This document shows, piece after piece, positions 53,678-62,221 of a stretch of DNA of 64,000 bases. Position numbers and translations under genes: made by a program. Every line of letters begins with the position of its first letter. Position 1 is the first letter of the stretch. Under the pieces are notes generated by a model that worked only from the letters and a program-made list of their open reading frames with translations, made no database searches and was not told where the DNA came from. The stretch comes from M3007 sp046316495 (GTDB lineage: Bacteria > Bacteroidota > Bacteroidia > Chitinophagales > Saprospiraceae): NCBI GenBank assembly GCA_046316495.1, contig JBKDAM010000146.1, positions 1 to 64,000 of the forward strand. The letters run 5' to 3'.

Positions 53678-55753
53678 ATGCGTATCTATCTACTCCTAAT
53701 TTGTCTACTTATCTCAACCTCTCAACTGGATGCACAATCAAAAACACTTTACTCCCCTGATCACTCTTTAGCCCTACACTTTAAGTTGGACAAAGATGGA
53801 AAACCATCCTACTCCATCTCCCGAAAAGGGAAAAAAGTCCTGCCAAGCTCTAAACTTGGAATATTAACATCCCTTCAAGACTTTTCCAAACAACTCAGCC
53901 TGACCAATGTGCAATTCTACCAAGTTGACTCAACTTGGATGCCTGTTTTGGGAGAGGAGGCATATATCCAAGATCAACACAATGCCCTTCTCCTCCACCT
54001 GGAAACACCCTCTAAACACAAATTGAAACTTCACTTTAAAGCGTTCAACAATGGGATCGGATTCAGATATGAGTTTGATCATCAAGGAGCTGACTCTTTA
54101 TCGGTAATTCGTGAATTTACCGAGTTCCAACTCGCAGAAGATTATACTACCTGGTGGGCACCCTCTGACTGGGACTCGAATGAACATACCTATACCCAAT
54201 CCCTTTTAAGCAAAATCGATGCAACAAAACACTTAACCGATATAGAACCATTTAATCAATACATCCCCGATATTCATGCAGTACAAACACCGGTAGCATT
54301 CCGTAGCTCAAAGGGCCTCCATCTAGCCATTGCAGAAGCAGCACTAGTCGATTATGGGGCATTACACCTCAATGTAGATCGTAAAAAGTTACTGCTAAAA
54401 GCAACCGTTATCCCAACAACAAATCCAGCAATTATCTCCAAGAACAAACTACCCTTTCATACTCCTTGGAGAGTTATTCTTATAGACGATTCCGCTGCTC
54501 ACTTGCTTGAAAACAGAACCATTCTTAACCTTAATGAACCCTGTAAAATCACAGGGGATCTGAGTTGGATAAAACCGACAAAATACGTAGGTGTATGGTG
54601 GGAAATGCACGTGGGCAAAGGCTCCTGGCACTATTCAGACAAGTCAGGAAAACCTACTGGCACCCATGCCGCCAATACTCAAAATGTGAAAAGATACATT
54701 GACTTTGCAGCAAAGTATGGTTTCCAAGGTGTTTTGGTAGAGGGCTGGAATGTTGGCTGGGAGGATTGGTTTAATAGCGGCAAAGAAGAGGTGTTTAACT
54801 TTACTCAACCTTATCCAGATTACGACATAAATGAATTGGCAAACTACGCAAAATCAAAAGGGGTTAGCATAATTATGCACCATGAAACTTCTGGCGCAGT
54901 ACCAAGCTACGAGCGACAAATGGATGCCGCTTTCCAATATATGAAAAAGAATCAAATGAGCGCCGTTAAGACCGGTTATGTGGGCTACCTCTACCCTAAA
55001 AAGGAGTGGCACGATGGTCAATGGTTTAATAATCATTTGGTCCGTGTTGCCCAAAATGCCGCTAACTATCAAATAATGGTAAATGCACACGAAGCCTCCA
55101 GACCTAGTGGATTACAAAGGACCTGGCCGAACTGGGTTTCCAACGAGGCGGCAAGAGGAATGGAATACAATGCTTGGAGCAAGGGGAATAATCCATCCCA
55201 CGTACTGACATTACCTTTTACAAGACTGCTCGGAGGACCCATGGACTACACCCCAGGCATCTTTGAAACGCGGATGAACAACTATGACCCAAACAAAAAA
55301 GAATTCATCCAATCAACGGTCGCTAACCAACTCGCTTTGTACGTGACGATGTATTCTCCTCTACAAATGGCAGCAGACTTGCCTGAAAACTACGAAAAAC
55401 GACCAGAAGTATTTCAATTTATTCGGTACGTTCCAGCAGATTGGTCAGAAACCCATGTCCTAAATGCTGCTATCGGAGATTATTTAACCATTGCACGAAA
55501 ACAAAAGAAATCCGATAATTGGTTCATAGGTAGTATAACAGATGAAGAAAGCAGAGCCTTCGAAATTAATCTTGATTTTTTAGACCCCGCAAAAAACTAT
55601 GAAGCGGTAATCTACGCAGACGGCCCTGATTCCCATTACGTAAACAACCCATATCCTGTAGAAGTAACTAAAAAAATGGTCAAAAAAGGCGACAAAATTA
55701 ATCTCCACTTGGCCCCTGGTGGCGGAACCGCCATTTCTATCTTCGCAAAATAA
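53678..55753 (+). CDS. Glycoside hydrolase family 97 (alpha-glucosidase-like)
   Basis: A 691-residue exported enzyme. Signal peptide about 1-19 (ending LDAQ), an N-terminal beta-sandwich (about 20-270), a catalytic barrel starting at VGVWWEMHVGKGSWHY and a C-terminal beta domain (about 590-691). The acidic residues HHETSG, NAHEASRPSGLQRTWPN and SNEAARG match those of inverting SusB-type GH97 rather than the retaining subgroup, which has Asp in place of one Glu. It probably acts on alpha-glucosides in the periplasm. The ATG at 53678 is chosen over 53627 because the signal peptide follows it and the promoter box precedes it. Confidence 0.9.
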   Translation: MRIYLLLICLLISTSQLDAQSKTLYSPDHSLALHFKLDKDGKPSYSISRKGKKVLPSSKLGILTSLQDFSKQLSLTNVQFYQVDSTWMPVLGEEAYIQDQHNALLLHLETPSKHKLKLHFKAFNNGIGFRYEFDHQGADSLSVIREFTEFQLAEDYTTWWAPSDWDSNEHTYTQSLLSKIDATKHLTDIEPFNQYIPDIHAVQTPVAFRSSKGLHLAIAEAALVDYGALHLNVDRKKLLLKATVIPTTNPAIISKNKLPFHTPWRVILIDDSAAHLLENRTILNLNEPCKITGDLSWIKPTKYVGVWWEMHVGKGSWHYSDKSGKPTGTHAANTQNVKRYIDFAAKYGFQGVLVEGWNVGWEDWFNSGKEEVFNFTQPYPDYDINELANYAKSKGVSIIMHHETSGAVPSYERQMDAAFQYMKKNQMSAVKTGYVGYLYPKKEWHDGQWFNNHLVRVAQNAANYQIMVNAHEASRPSGLQRTWPNWVSNEAARGMEYNAWSKGNNPSHVLTLPFTRLLGGPMDYTPGIFETRMNNYDPNKKEFIQSTVANQLALYVTMYSPLQMAADLPENYEKRPEVFQFIRYVPADWSETHVLNAAIGDYLTIARKQKKSDNWFIGSITDEESRAFEINLDFLDPAKNYEAVIYADGPDSHYVNNPYPVEVTKKMVKKGDKINLHLAPGGGTAISIFAK

Positions 55754-55760
55754 CTAATTA

Positions 55761-55802
55761 GAAGCTACAAGGCATAGATCCTCCATCTAACCTTGTAGCT
55801 TC
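55761..55802. terminator. Inverted repeat between the GH97 and MazG-like genes
   Basis: Perfect 12-bp arms GAAGCTACAAGG (55761-55772) and CCTTGTAGCTTC (55791-55802). It overlaps the last codons of the MazG-like gene. The T run on either side is weak, so termination is probable rather than certain. Confidence 0.6.
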
Positions 55803-56158
55803 CAATTGTTTTTGTGCCTTTCAGCATCCCGTATTGCCTTCTTCTCCATATTAGCTATTACAGCCCGCCCTAAATCTACTCCCGTCTGATTTGCCAAGCA
55901 AACCAGCACGAATAATACGTCAGCCATCTCCCCTGCTAACTCCTGAGGAGCCATAGCTTCTCTCTCAGAAGATTTAAACGATTGTTCTCCATATATCCTT
56001 GCCATTAATCTGGCAACCTCCCCAACCTCTTCCATTAAAAGGGCTGTATTCGTTAATTCGTTGTAATAGCGAACACCCACCGTACGAATCCAATCATCCA
56101 CCATCTGTTGCAATTCAGCAAGGGTAGGGGATAAGTGCCCTGGTTCTTCAGCTTCCAT
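55787..56158 (-). CDS. MazG-like nucleotide pyrophosphohydrolase
   Basis: A 123-residue all-helical protein with the MazG-type metal motif EEVGEV (E43, E44, E47) and the second acidic site GEMADV (E77, D80). Members hydrolyse non-canonical or excess nucleoside triphosphates to the monophosphate. It is of single-domain length and starts 15 bp after the GH3 stop on the same strand, so it may share that transcript. Confidence 0.87.
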   Translation of the reverse strand: MEAEEPGHLSPTLAELQQMVDDWIRTVGVRYYNELTNTALLMEEVGEVARLMARIYGEQSFKSSEREAMAPQELAGEMADVLFVLVCLANQTGVDLGRAVIANMEKKAIRDAERHKNNWKLQG

Positions 56159-56172
56159 TTTATTCCGTTTTA

Positions 56173-58446
56173 TTATTTTTTAATGCTCTTTATTTCAAAA
56201 TCAGCCTCTTTAACGGCTTCAGAACTTCCACCAATAAACAATTTGAACTTCCCTGGATCTACCCTAAATCGCAGTTCATTATCCCAGTAAGAAAGATCTT
56301 CTTGGCTGATCTTTAATTGGATCTTCTTCGTTTCACCTGGATTTAGCGTAATCTTTAAAAATCGCTTTAACTCTTTCACTGGCCTCGCCACTTCCGCTGT
56401 AAGATCTTGTATATAACACTGAATCACTTCACTCCCTACCCGTTCACCGACGTTCGTAACGGATATTGACGCGGCCAACGACTCTCCCTTCTCCAATGTT
56501 GGTTTAGTGGCTGTAATATCGGAATACTGAAACTCCGTGTAGCTAAGACCATGACCAAAAGGATACGCAGGAGTGGCAGACACATCCAAGTACCCACTAG
56601 TAAAAGGCATACCAAAAGAGGCCTGAGGACGCCCTGTCCTTAAATGATTGTAATAGATTGGAACCTGGCCCACCTTCCTAGGAAAAGTCATCGGAAGCTT
56701 GCCTGAAGGGTTTACCCTGCCCGTCAAAACATCTGCTAACGCATTCCCAGTCTCAAACCCTGGCTGCCAAGCCACCAAAATAGCCGGTATATTCTCCGAT
56801 GCCCATTCAAAAGTCATTGGTCGACTGTTAAATAGCACCATCACAACAGGTTTCCCAAAACGGCCCAAAAGCCTTAGTAACCCTTCTTGATTTCGAGGCA
56901 AATCAAGACTAGCCACAGACTTGCTTTCTCCACAATCCAAACCTCGCTCACCCACACAGGCAATAATTATGTCGGCCTCCCTGGCCGTTTCAATCATCAT
57001 CGCATACGACTTCTCATCACAATCTCCTGCTGTACAAACAGGACGAACCAACACTTCATAACCCATATTTTCTAATACCGGCTTTAATCCTTCCGCGGGA
57101 GTCACAACTTGGGTGGAGTCATAATACTGCATCCCCAAACCCAAGGTCCAAAAACTCATATAGTCCTTATTCGTTTTGCTATCAGCCATCGGTCCTACAA
57201 TTGCAATTTTCTTTTTTAGACCTGCTGCAGGTCGAATAGGTAAAATTTTACCTTGATTTTTGAGCAAGACCATGGAGCTAGCGGCTATTGACCTAGCCGT
57301 CTCTCGGTACACTGGTTGAGAAAGTTCTTTTAACCTCCTTTCCCCATCTAAATACAAAAATGGATTATCAAACAAGCCTAAACTATACTTTAAACGCAAC
57401 ACCCTACGTACTGCCTCATCAAGCTGCTGCATGGAGATTCGTTTGCCCTCCAATGCTTTTTTTAATCCACGCTGAAAGGTCCCTCCCGCCATATCCATGT
57501 CACTACCCGCACTTAAGCATTTGGATGCAGCATCAACATCGTCAGCTGCTGCACCATGAACAATTGTCTCCCCAAAAGAATTCCAGTCACTCACTACCAA
57601 CCCGCTCCAAGCCCATTCGCCTCGCAGAATATCCGTAATCAAATACTTGTTCATGCTGGCTGGTACCCCATTGAGTGTATTAAACGCATTCATGAAAGTA
57701 GCCACACCAACCTTTGCGGCAGCTTTAAATGGCGGCAAAACCACCTCCCGCAACCGCTGCTCACTCATATCCACTGTATTATAGTCCCTTCCTGCCTCCG
57801 AAAAGCCATAACCCGCAAAGTGCTTGGCACAAGCAGCAATCGTGTTGCTTTGACCCAAATCATCCCCTTGAAATCCTTTTATCCTGGCCTCTGCAATCTT
57901 ACCACCCAAATACGGATCCTCTCCAGAACCCTCCATAACACGCCCCCACCTGGGGTCCCTCGAAACATCGACCATGGGGGAAAAGGTCCAATGCTGCCCG
58001 TCTGCCGATGCCTCGCGCGCTGCTATTCGCTCAACCTCCTCGATCGCACGCATGTCCCAACTGGCAGCTTGTGCCAATGGAATAGGGAATATAGTCTTAT
58101 AACCATGAATAACATCAAAACCAAAAAGTAATGGAATACCCAGCCGGCTTTCAGAAACTGCAGCTCGCTGGAGAATAATTTTTTGCTCAAAATTGGTGTG
58201 GCTTAGTACACTCCCAACCTTACCCGCTCGAATTTGCGCCAATAAGTCTTCTTTGCCCACATCTGAACCCGTCATTAGATCTCCGGGCAGCTGATTCAAC
58301 TGCCCAATCTTCTCCTCTACTGTCATCTTAGCCAACAACAAATTAATCCTAGTCTCCGTATCCTGAGCATTTAACAAGAATAGGCTATTCAACAAACTTA
58401 TGAGGAAAAATAGACGTCTCCTCCAAACATTATTTATCAACATCAC
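56173..58446 (-). CDS. bglX: Glycoside hydrolase family 3 (BglX-like beta-glucosidase)
   Basis: A 757-residue exported GH3 enzyme. Signal peptide about 1-27 (ending LLNAQ), TIM barrel (about 30-370) with the FGFDVIHGYKTIFPIP, KHFAGYG and SGLVVSDWNSF motifs (nucleophile D287), an alpha/beta sandwich (about 390-610) and a fibronectin type III-like domain (about 670-750: NVGERVGSEVIQCYIQD). The architecture and length fit periplasmic beta-glucosidase/beta-xylosidase BglX. The natural substrate is not known. It is divergent from the sigma factor gene. Confidence 0.93.
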   Translation of the reverse strand: MMLINNVWRRRLFFLISLLNSLFLLNAQDTETRINLLLAKMTVEEKIGQLNQLPGDLMTGSDVGKEDLLAQIRAGKVGSVLSHTNFEQKIILQRAAVSESRLGIPLLFGFDVIHGYKTIFPIPLAQAASWDMRAIEEVERIAAREASADGQHWTFSPMVDVSRDPRWGRVMEGSGEDPYLGGKIAEARIKGFQGDDLGQSNTIAACAKHFAGYGFSEAGRDYNTVDMSEQRLREVVLPPFKAAAKVGVATFMNAFNTLNGVPASMNKYLITDILRGEWAWSGLVVSDWNSFGETIVHGAAADDVDAASKCLSAGSDMDMAGGTFQRGLKKALEGKRISMQQLDEAVRRVLRLKYSLGLFDNPFLYLDGERRLKELSQPVYRETARSIAASSMVLLKNQGKILPIRPAAGLKKKIAIVGPMADSKTNKDYMSFWTLGLGMQYYDSTQVVTPAEGLKPVLENMGYEVLVRPVCTAGDCDEKSYAMMIETAREADIIIACVGERGLDCGESKSVASLDLPRNQEGLLRLLGRFGKPVVMVLFNSRPMTFEWASENIPAILVAWQPGFETGNALADVLTGRVNPSGKLPMTFPRKVGQVPIYYNHLRTGRPQASFGMPFTSGYLDVSATPAYPFGHGLSYTEFQYSDITATKPTLEKGESLAASISVTNVGERVGSEVIQCYIQDLTAEVARPVKELKRFLKITLNPGETKKIQLKISQEDLSYWDNELRFRVDPGKFKLFIGGSSEAVKEADFEIKSIKK

Positions 58447-58533
58447 TTCGTAAATTTTTCTAAATAATTCAACACAACAATAGCCCCCTCCTTTTTATCA
58501 GAAAGAAGCTGTCTCAATAAATACACCTAAAAA

Positions 58534-58562
58534 CAAAAGTACAAGTTTATTAATTGTACCAA
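58534..58562 (-). promoter_or_regulatory. Promoter for bglX: TTG-N18-TACTTTTG
   Basis: On the minus strand TTG (58562-58560) and TACTTTTG (58541-58534) are 18 bp apart. The predicted leader to the ATG at 58446 is about 85 nt. Confidence 0.6.
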
Positions 58563-58667
58563 CTAAAATACCCTCTCTTGAAGATCAATAATCTCAATTT
58601 TCGCCAATCATTCCGTCCAGCAACTTTGTAAAACAGTAAATTCTCCATCAAAGGAAGAATGATTCAC

Positions 58668-58675
58668 TATTTTTG
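58668..58675 (+). promoter_or_regulatory. Bacteroidetes -7 box (TATTTTTG) for the sigma factor gene
   Basis: A full TAnnTTTG match 106 bp before the ATG at 58781. No matching TTG at the usual spacing was seen. Confidence 0.4.
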
Positions 58676-58780
58676 TTCAAATGGCAGCTATTTTAACCTC
58701 CTATCCGTTATTAGAAGAAGTCTGCTCCAATCAGACGATATTATTTATTTTATTACTAACTTTCCTCCAGAAATCAATCT

Positions 58781-59350
58781 ATGGATTTCGCCCTAGACTT
58801 GGAACGAGTTGAGCAAGACTTTATTACCGCACTAGCACGTGAAGAACGCTGGGCACAACAACGCTTGTACGAAGAACACTACGGCAAGCTAATGGGTGTT
58901 TGCCTTCGCTACGCAGGGTCGCGTGATGAAGCGCTTGACCTTCTTCATGAGGGATTTATCAAAATATTCCAAAATATCACACGCTATAAAGCCGGAACCT
59001 CACTTGTAGCCTGGATGCGCACCGTAGTCGTGAATAATTGCATTGACCACCACCGCCGACAAGTGAGACGAAGAACAGAAGATATCGAAACAGCCTACTC
59101 CATCTCCGATGACGCTCAACCAGATGCACTTAGCGATTTAACAGAAAAAGAAATCCTCGATGCTGTACAAACACTATCTCCTGCTTACAGGGCAGTGTTT
59201 AACTTATATGTGATCGAAGGATTTTCACATAAAGAAATTGGCGAGGCGTTACAAATAACAGAGAGCACATCCAGAAGTAACCTCGTAAAAGCCCGAACCA
59301 AACTTCAGGATTATTTTCTCGCTAAACGAATGGAGTTCGAACCTAAATAA
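58781..59350 (+). CDS. ECF-type RNA polymerase sigma factor
   Basis: A 189-residue sigma-70 family protein with region 2 (about 28-95: GSRDEALDLLHEGFIKIFQNI and SLVAWMRTVVVNNCIDHHRR) and region 4 (about 125-180: LSPAYRAVFNLYVIEGFSHKEIGEAL as helix-turn-helix), linked by an acidic spacer. This is the ECF group layout without region 3. The following gene, 34 bp downstream, encodes a protein with one membrane helix that is a good candidate for the cognate anti-sigma factor. Confidence 0.93.
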   Translation: MDFALDLERVEQDFITALAREERWAQQRLYEEHYGKLMGVCLRYAGSRDEALDLLHEGFIKIFQNITRYKAGTSLVAWMRTVVVNNCIDHHRRQVRRRTEDIETAYSISDDAQPDALSDLTEKEILDAVQTLSPAYRAVFNLYVIEGFSHKEIGEALQITESTSRSNLVKARTKLQDYFLAKRMEFEPK

Positions 59351-59384
59351 CCCCTATTAATAATCATCCGAACCACCTGCATCC

Positions 59385-60737
59385 ATGAATAAGTTTACTT
59401 TTGATCAAAAAATAGCCGATTCCCTCCAAAATTTGGAAGAGGCATACGACCCAACCTCTTGGGAAGCGCTCCGTCAAAAATTAGACGAAAAAGCCGGCAC
59501 ACCCTTACAGGACCTACATACTGAAAAAAATAGTGCACTTTTTGATCAACAACTGAGGACAGCACTCCAAGAATTAGAAGCACCCTATCAATACAGCCAT
59601 TGGAATAAAATGGCAAAACAACTCACTCAAAACACTACAATAAAACGTATAAGGTTTATTAAAGTAGCTGAAGCAGCAATTATTCTACTTTTTGCCGCAA
59701 ACTTTAATAACCTTATCCATGACAATGTTTACCCTTTTAAAATGCCAGTAAACAAAATTCCTACCAACAACGAAATTCCAATGGCGAAGGTAGAAAAACC
59801 CTTAACTGGCAAAACAATACATGCCCTAAACGCATCCAATACCCCGCTTTCCCAAAGCTCGTCATATTCGATCAATAGCGTAACTGCTATTTCTAATGAG
59901 ACCCCTTACCCCGACCATAACCCATTAATCTTTCCAATCCAAACCAACCTTTCTCAAACGGATCCTGTCAGCGCGGGATCCTCTAAGGTGGTCCCGCTTG
60001 CTCTGCTCCAAGCACTTGGCTTCCAGTTGCCAAACCAACATAACCAGCCCACAAACATTCCATGGGTGATTACACCTCACCTAATGCGAAAAAACAAAGC
60101 TAAACAGTTGCAGCTAATTGCATACTCCGGTGTACAAAGGTTTAACCTACACACACAAAACGGATTCACTACATCAACCACCGCCCCTCTAGCAGGTCTG
60201 GCTGTGGCTGCTAAAAAGGGAAATTGGAGGCTTGAACTAGGCGCGGCCTACTCCCAGCTTACACAAAAAACCGATACAGATGTCTTCGAGCTATACCAAC
60301 AAGGAGACCAAACATTTGGGATAAGTGCCGATCAAGTAAAGGCCTCAGTAGTATCAATACCCGTAAAAGCAACACGACAAATCACCCGCTGGGGTAAAAA
60401 TAGCCTTCACACTACAGTAGGTGGGACTGCACAAATCGCCGCATCCAAATCTTTTACCTACCGCCACATACCCTATCCCAACCCTCCTCAAGGATCAAGC
60501 TTGCCTGGCAACCCAACACTGCCTTCCGTAGCTGGCTTACTAGATAACGGCCAACTTAAAGATAACTTTTTTGCGTCAGTTGATGCTGGCATTCGATATG
60601 AACGCCAACTATCACCGCGTCTAATTGCCTACGCAGAACCCATCTATCGCCGTCAAATAGTCGGAAAAGGATTTGGCCCTGAAGCCTCAACCACACATTC
60701 AACGACATTACAAGCAGGACTAATCACCACTTTGTAG
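59385..60737 (+). CDS. Candidate anti-sigma membrane protein with beta-rich C-terminal domain
   Basis: A 450-residue protein of unusual layout. The cytoplasmic N-terminus has two related segments of about 28 residues (6-34 and 53-80), each starting FDQ(K/Q) and containing a conserved LxELEAPY-like core and a Trp. One membrane helix (about 91-107) follows, then a low-complexity Ser/Thr/Asn/Pro-rich linker (about 115-240). The last 210 residues are rich in alternating hydrophobic and polar residues, end in a strand-like STTLQAGLITTL and resemble an outer-membrane beta-barrel domain. Adjacency to an ECF sigma gene suggests it controls that sigma factor. No known anti-sigma domain was recognised. 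Confidence 0.6.
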   Translation: MNKFTFDQKIADSLQNLEEAYDPTSWEALRQKLDEKAGTPLQDLHTEKNSALFDQQLRTALQELEAPYQYSHWNKMAKQLTQNTTIKRIRFIKVAEAAIILLFAANFNNLIHDNVYPFKMPVNKIPTNNEIPMAKVEKPLTGKTIHALNASNTPLSQSSSYSINSVTAISNETPYPDHNPLIFPIQTNLSQTDPVSAGSSKVVPLALLQALGFQLPNQHNQPTNIPWVITPHLMRKNKAKQLQLIAYSGVQRFNLHTQNGFTTSTTAPLAGLAVAAKKGNWRLELGAAYSQLTQKTDTDVFELYQQGDQTFGISADQVKASVVSIPVKATRQITRWGKNSLHTTVGGTAQIAASKSFTYRHIPYPNPPQGSSLPGNPTLPSVAGLLDNGQLKDNFFASVDAGIRYERQLSPRLIAYAEPIYRRQIVGKGFGPEASTTHSTTLQAGLITTL

Positions 60738-60752
60738 TAATGCATTACACTT

Positions 60753-60788
60753 AAAAAGCCCGACTTGAAAATTCAGGCCGGGCTTTTT
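60753..60788. terminator. Bidirectional terminator between the anti-sigma candidate and homogentisate dioxygenase
   Basis: Arms AAAAAGCCCG (60753-60762) and CGGGCTTTTT (60779-60788), able to end transcription from both sides. Confidence 0.9.
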
Positions 60789-60801
60789 AATGTTATCTCA
60801 A

Positions 60802-61959
60802 TTACTCCATCCAGGATTGATAATACTTGCCGTCATCTATCCTAAGAGCATTCTCAGTTACCTGAAATGGCTTGAACGTGTCTATCATTACCGCTAATTC
60901 ATGGGTCTCTTTCTGACCAATACTCCGCTCGTAAGCACCAGGATGCGGTCCGTGTGGAATACCTCCCGGATGCAACGTAATATGGCCTTGTTCAATATTA
61001 TTGCGACTCATAAAGTCCCCATCCACATAATAAAGCACCTCGTCCGAATCGATGTTGGAGTGATTATAAGGCGCAGGTATCGCTTTCGGATGATAGTCGT
61101 ATAGTCGAGGGCAAAACGAACAAACCACAAACGCACTCGTTTCAAAAGTTTGATGAACCGGTGGAGGTTGATGCACTCGACCAGTAATGGGTTCAAAGTT
61201 ATGTATAGAAAATCCATACGGAAAATTATATCCGTCCCAACCTACTACATCAAATGGATGCGAAGCATATACCATATGGTGTAATTGACCTTGCTTTTTA
61301 ACCTTAATCAAAAACTCTCCCTTTTCATCATAGGTCTCAAGGTGTTCAGGCAATTTATAATCGCGCTCACAAAATGGCGAATGCTCTAACAACTGTCCAA
61401 ACCAGTTTCGATACCGTTTTGGTGTATAAATCGGATGAAATGACTCAGCGTACAACAACCGATTGTCCGTCGTATCAAATTCAATCTGATAAATCATCCC
61501 CCTTGGAATCACAAGGTAATCACCATACTCAAACCGGATATTGCCTAAAAAAGTCCTCAATGTTCCTGTCCCTCGATGCACAAATAGCAATTCATCCGCA
61601 TCCGCATTCTTATAAAAATAATCACGAAGCGATTTCCGAGGGGCAGCCAGACCAACGTAAATGTCGCTGTTCACTAATAGAGGTTCGCGACTCTCCAAAA
61701 AATCATCCTTGGGAGCAATCTGAAATCCCTTCAATAGCATCGCCTTCATATTATGCTGCACCGCAATCTTGGGACGAACATCTAAAACCTCCCCGATGGA
61801 CTTGACCATCGTCGGACGATGAATCTGATACAAAAGGGAAGACATACCATCAAATCCAACCGTACCGAAAAGCTGCTCATAATAAAGACCACCATCAGGC
61901 TTTTCGAAAACAACATGCCGTTTGGAAGGTACTTTCCCTAGTTTATGATAAATAGGCAT
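60802..61959 (-). CDS. hmgA: Homogentisate 1,2-dioxygenase
   Basis: A 385-residue cupin-fold dioxygenase that opens the ring of homogentisate in tyrosine and phenylalanine breakdown. Segments typical of the family are DELLFVHRGTGTLRTFLGNIRFEYGDYLVIPRGMIYQIEF, YGFSIHNFEPITGRVHQPPPVHQTFET and the metal-binding SNIDSDEVLYYVDGDF and HPGGIPHGPHPG (His and Glu ligands). The length is slightly shorter than the 430-440 residues of the classic enzyme. No other pathway gene lies beside it. The terminator following it is shared with the converging gene. Confidence 0.9.
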   Translation of the reverse strand: MPIYHKLGKVPSKRHVVFEKPDGGLYYEQLFGTVGFDGMSSLLYQIHRPTMVKSIGEVLDVRPKIAVQHNMKAMLLKGFQIAPKDDFLESREPLLVNSDIYVGLAAPRKSLRDYFYKNADADELLFVHRGTGTLRTFLGNIRFEYGDYLVIPRGMIYQIEFDTTDNRLLYAESFHPIYTPKRYRNWFGQLLEHSPFCERDYKLPEHLETYDEKGEFLIKVKKQGQLHHMVYASHPFDVVGWDGYNFPYGFSIHNFEPITGRVHQPPPVHQTFETSAFVVCSFCPRLYDYHPKAIPAPYNHSNIDSDEVLYYVDGDFMSRNNIEQGHITLHPGGIPHGPHPGAYERSIGQKETHELAVMIDTFKPFQVTENALRIDDGKYYQSWME

Positions 61960-62191
61960 GAAAATAAAATGTTTTTATATTGTTAGTCAGACAAAAGTAT
62001 GGAAAATCCTGCATCTGCCGTTAACCACCTTCCGGATTATTATTACAAACCTTGAACCAACCATCCCCCACAAATCACATTAGAACCGTATCTACCACAA
62101 ACTCCAACGCTCAGCCAATAAATGAACCCATCCCTATGAACTAATAAATACCCGATACAATCGAGACAACCCTTATTGAACCAATATTTGC

Positions 62192-62199
62192 TAACTTTG
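62192..62199 (+). promoter_or_regulatory. Bacteroidetes -7 box (TAACTTTG) for the HEAT/cyclophilin gene
   Basis: TAACTTTG is a full match to TAnnTTTG and ends 23 bp before the ATG at 62222. No TTG at the usual spacing. Confidence 0.5.
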
Positions 62200-62221
62200 C
62201 CCTCAAAATAACCTAAATTAT

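Larger units (their letters stand above)
58447..58780. other. Divergent intergenic region with two promoters
   Basis: 334 bp between bglX and the sigma factor gene. It holds one promoter in each direction, described separately. No other gene, repeat or RNA was recognised. Confidence 0.6.

Noticed and set aside
57556..58131. 191-codon plus-strand ORF
   Set aside because: Antisense shadow of the GH3 barrel; no promoter or recognisable family.
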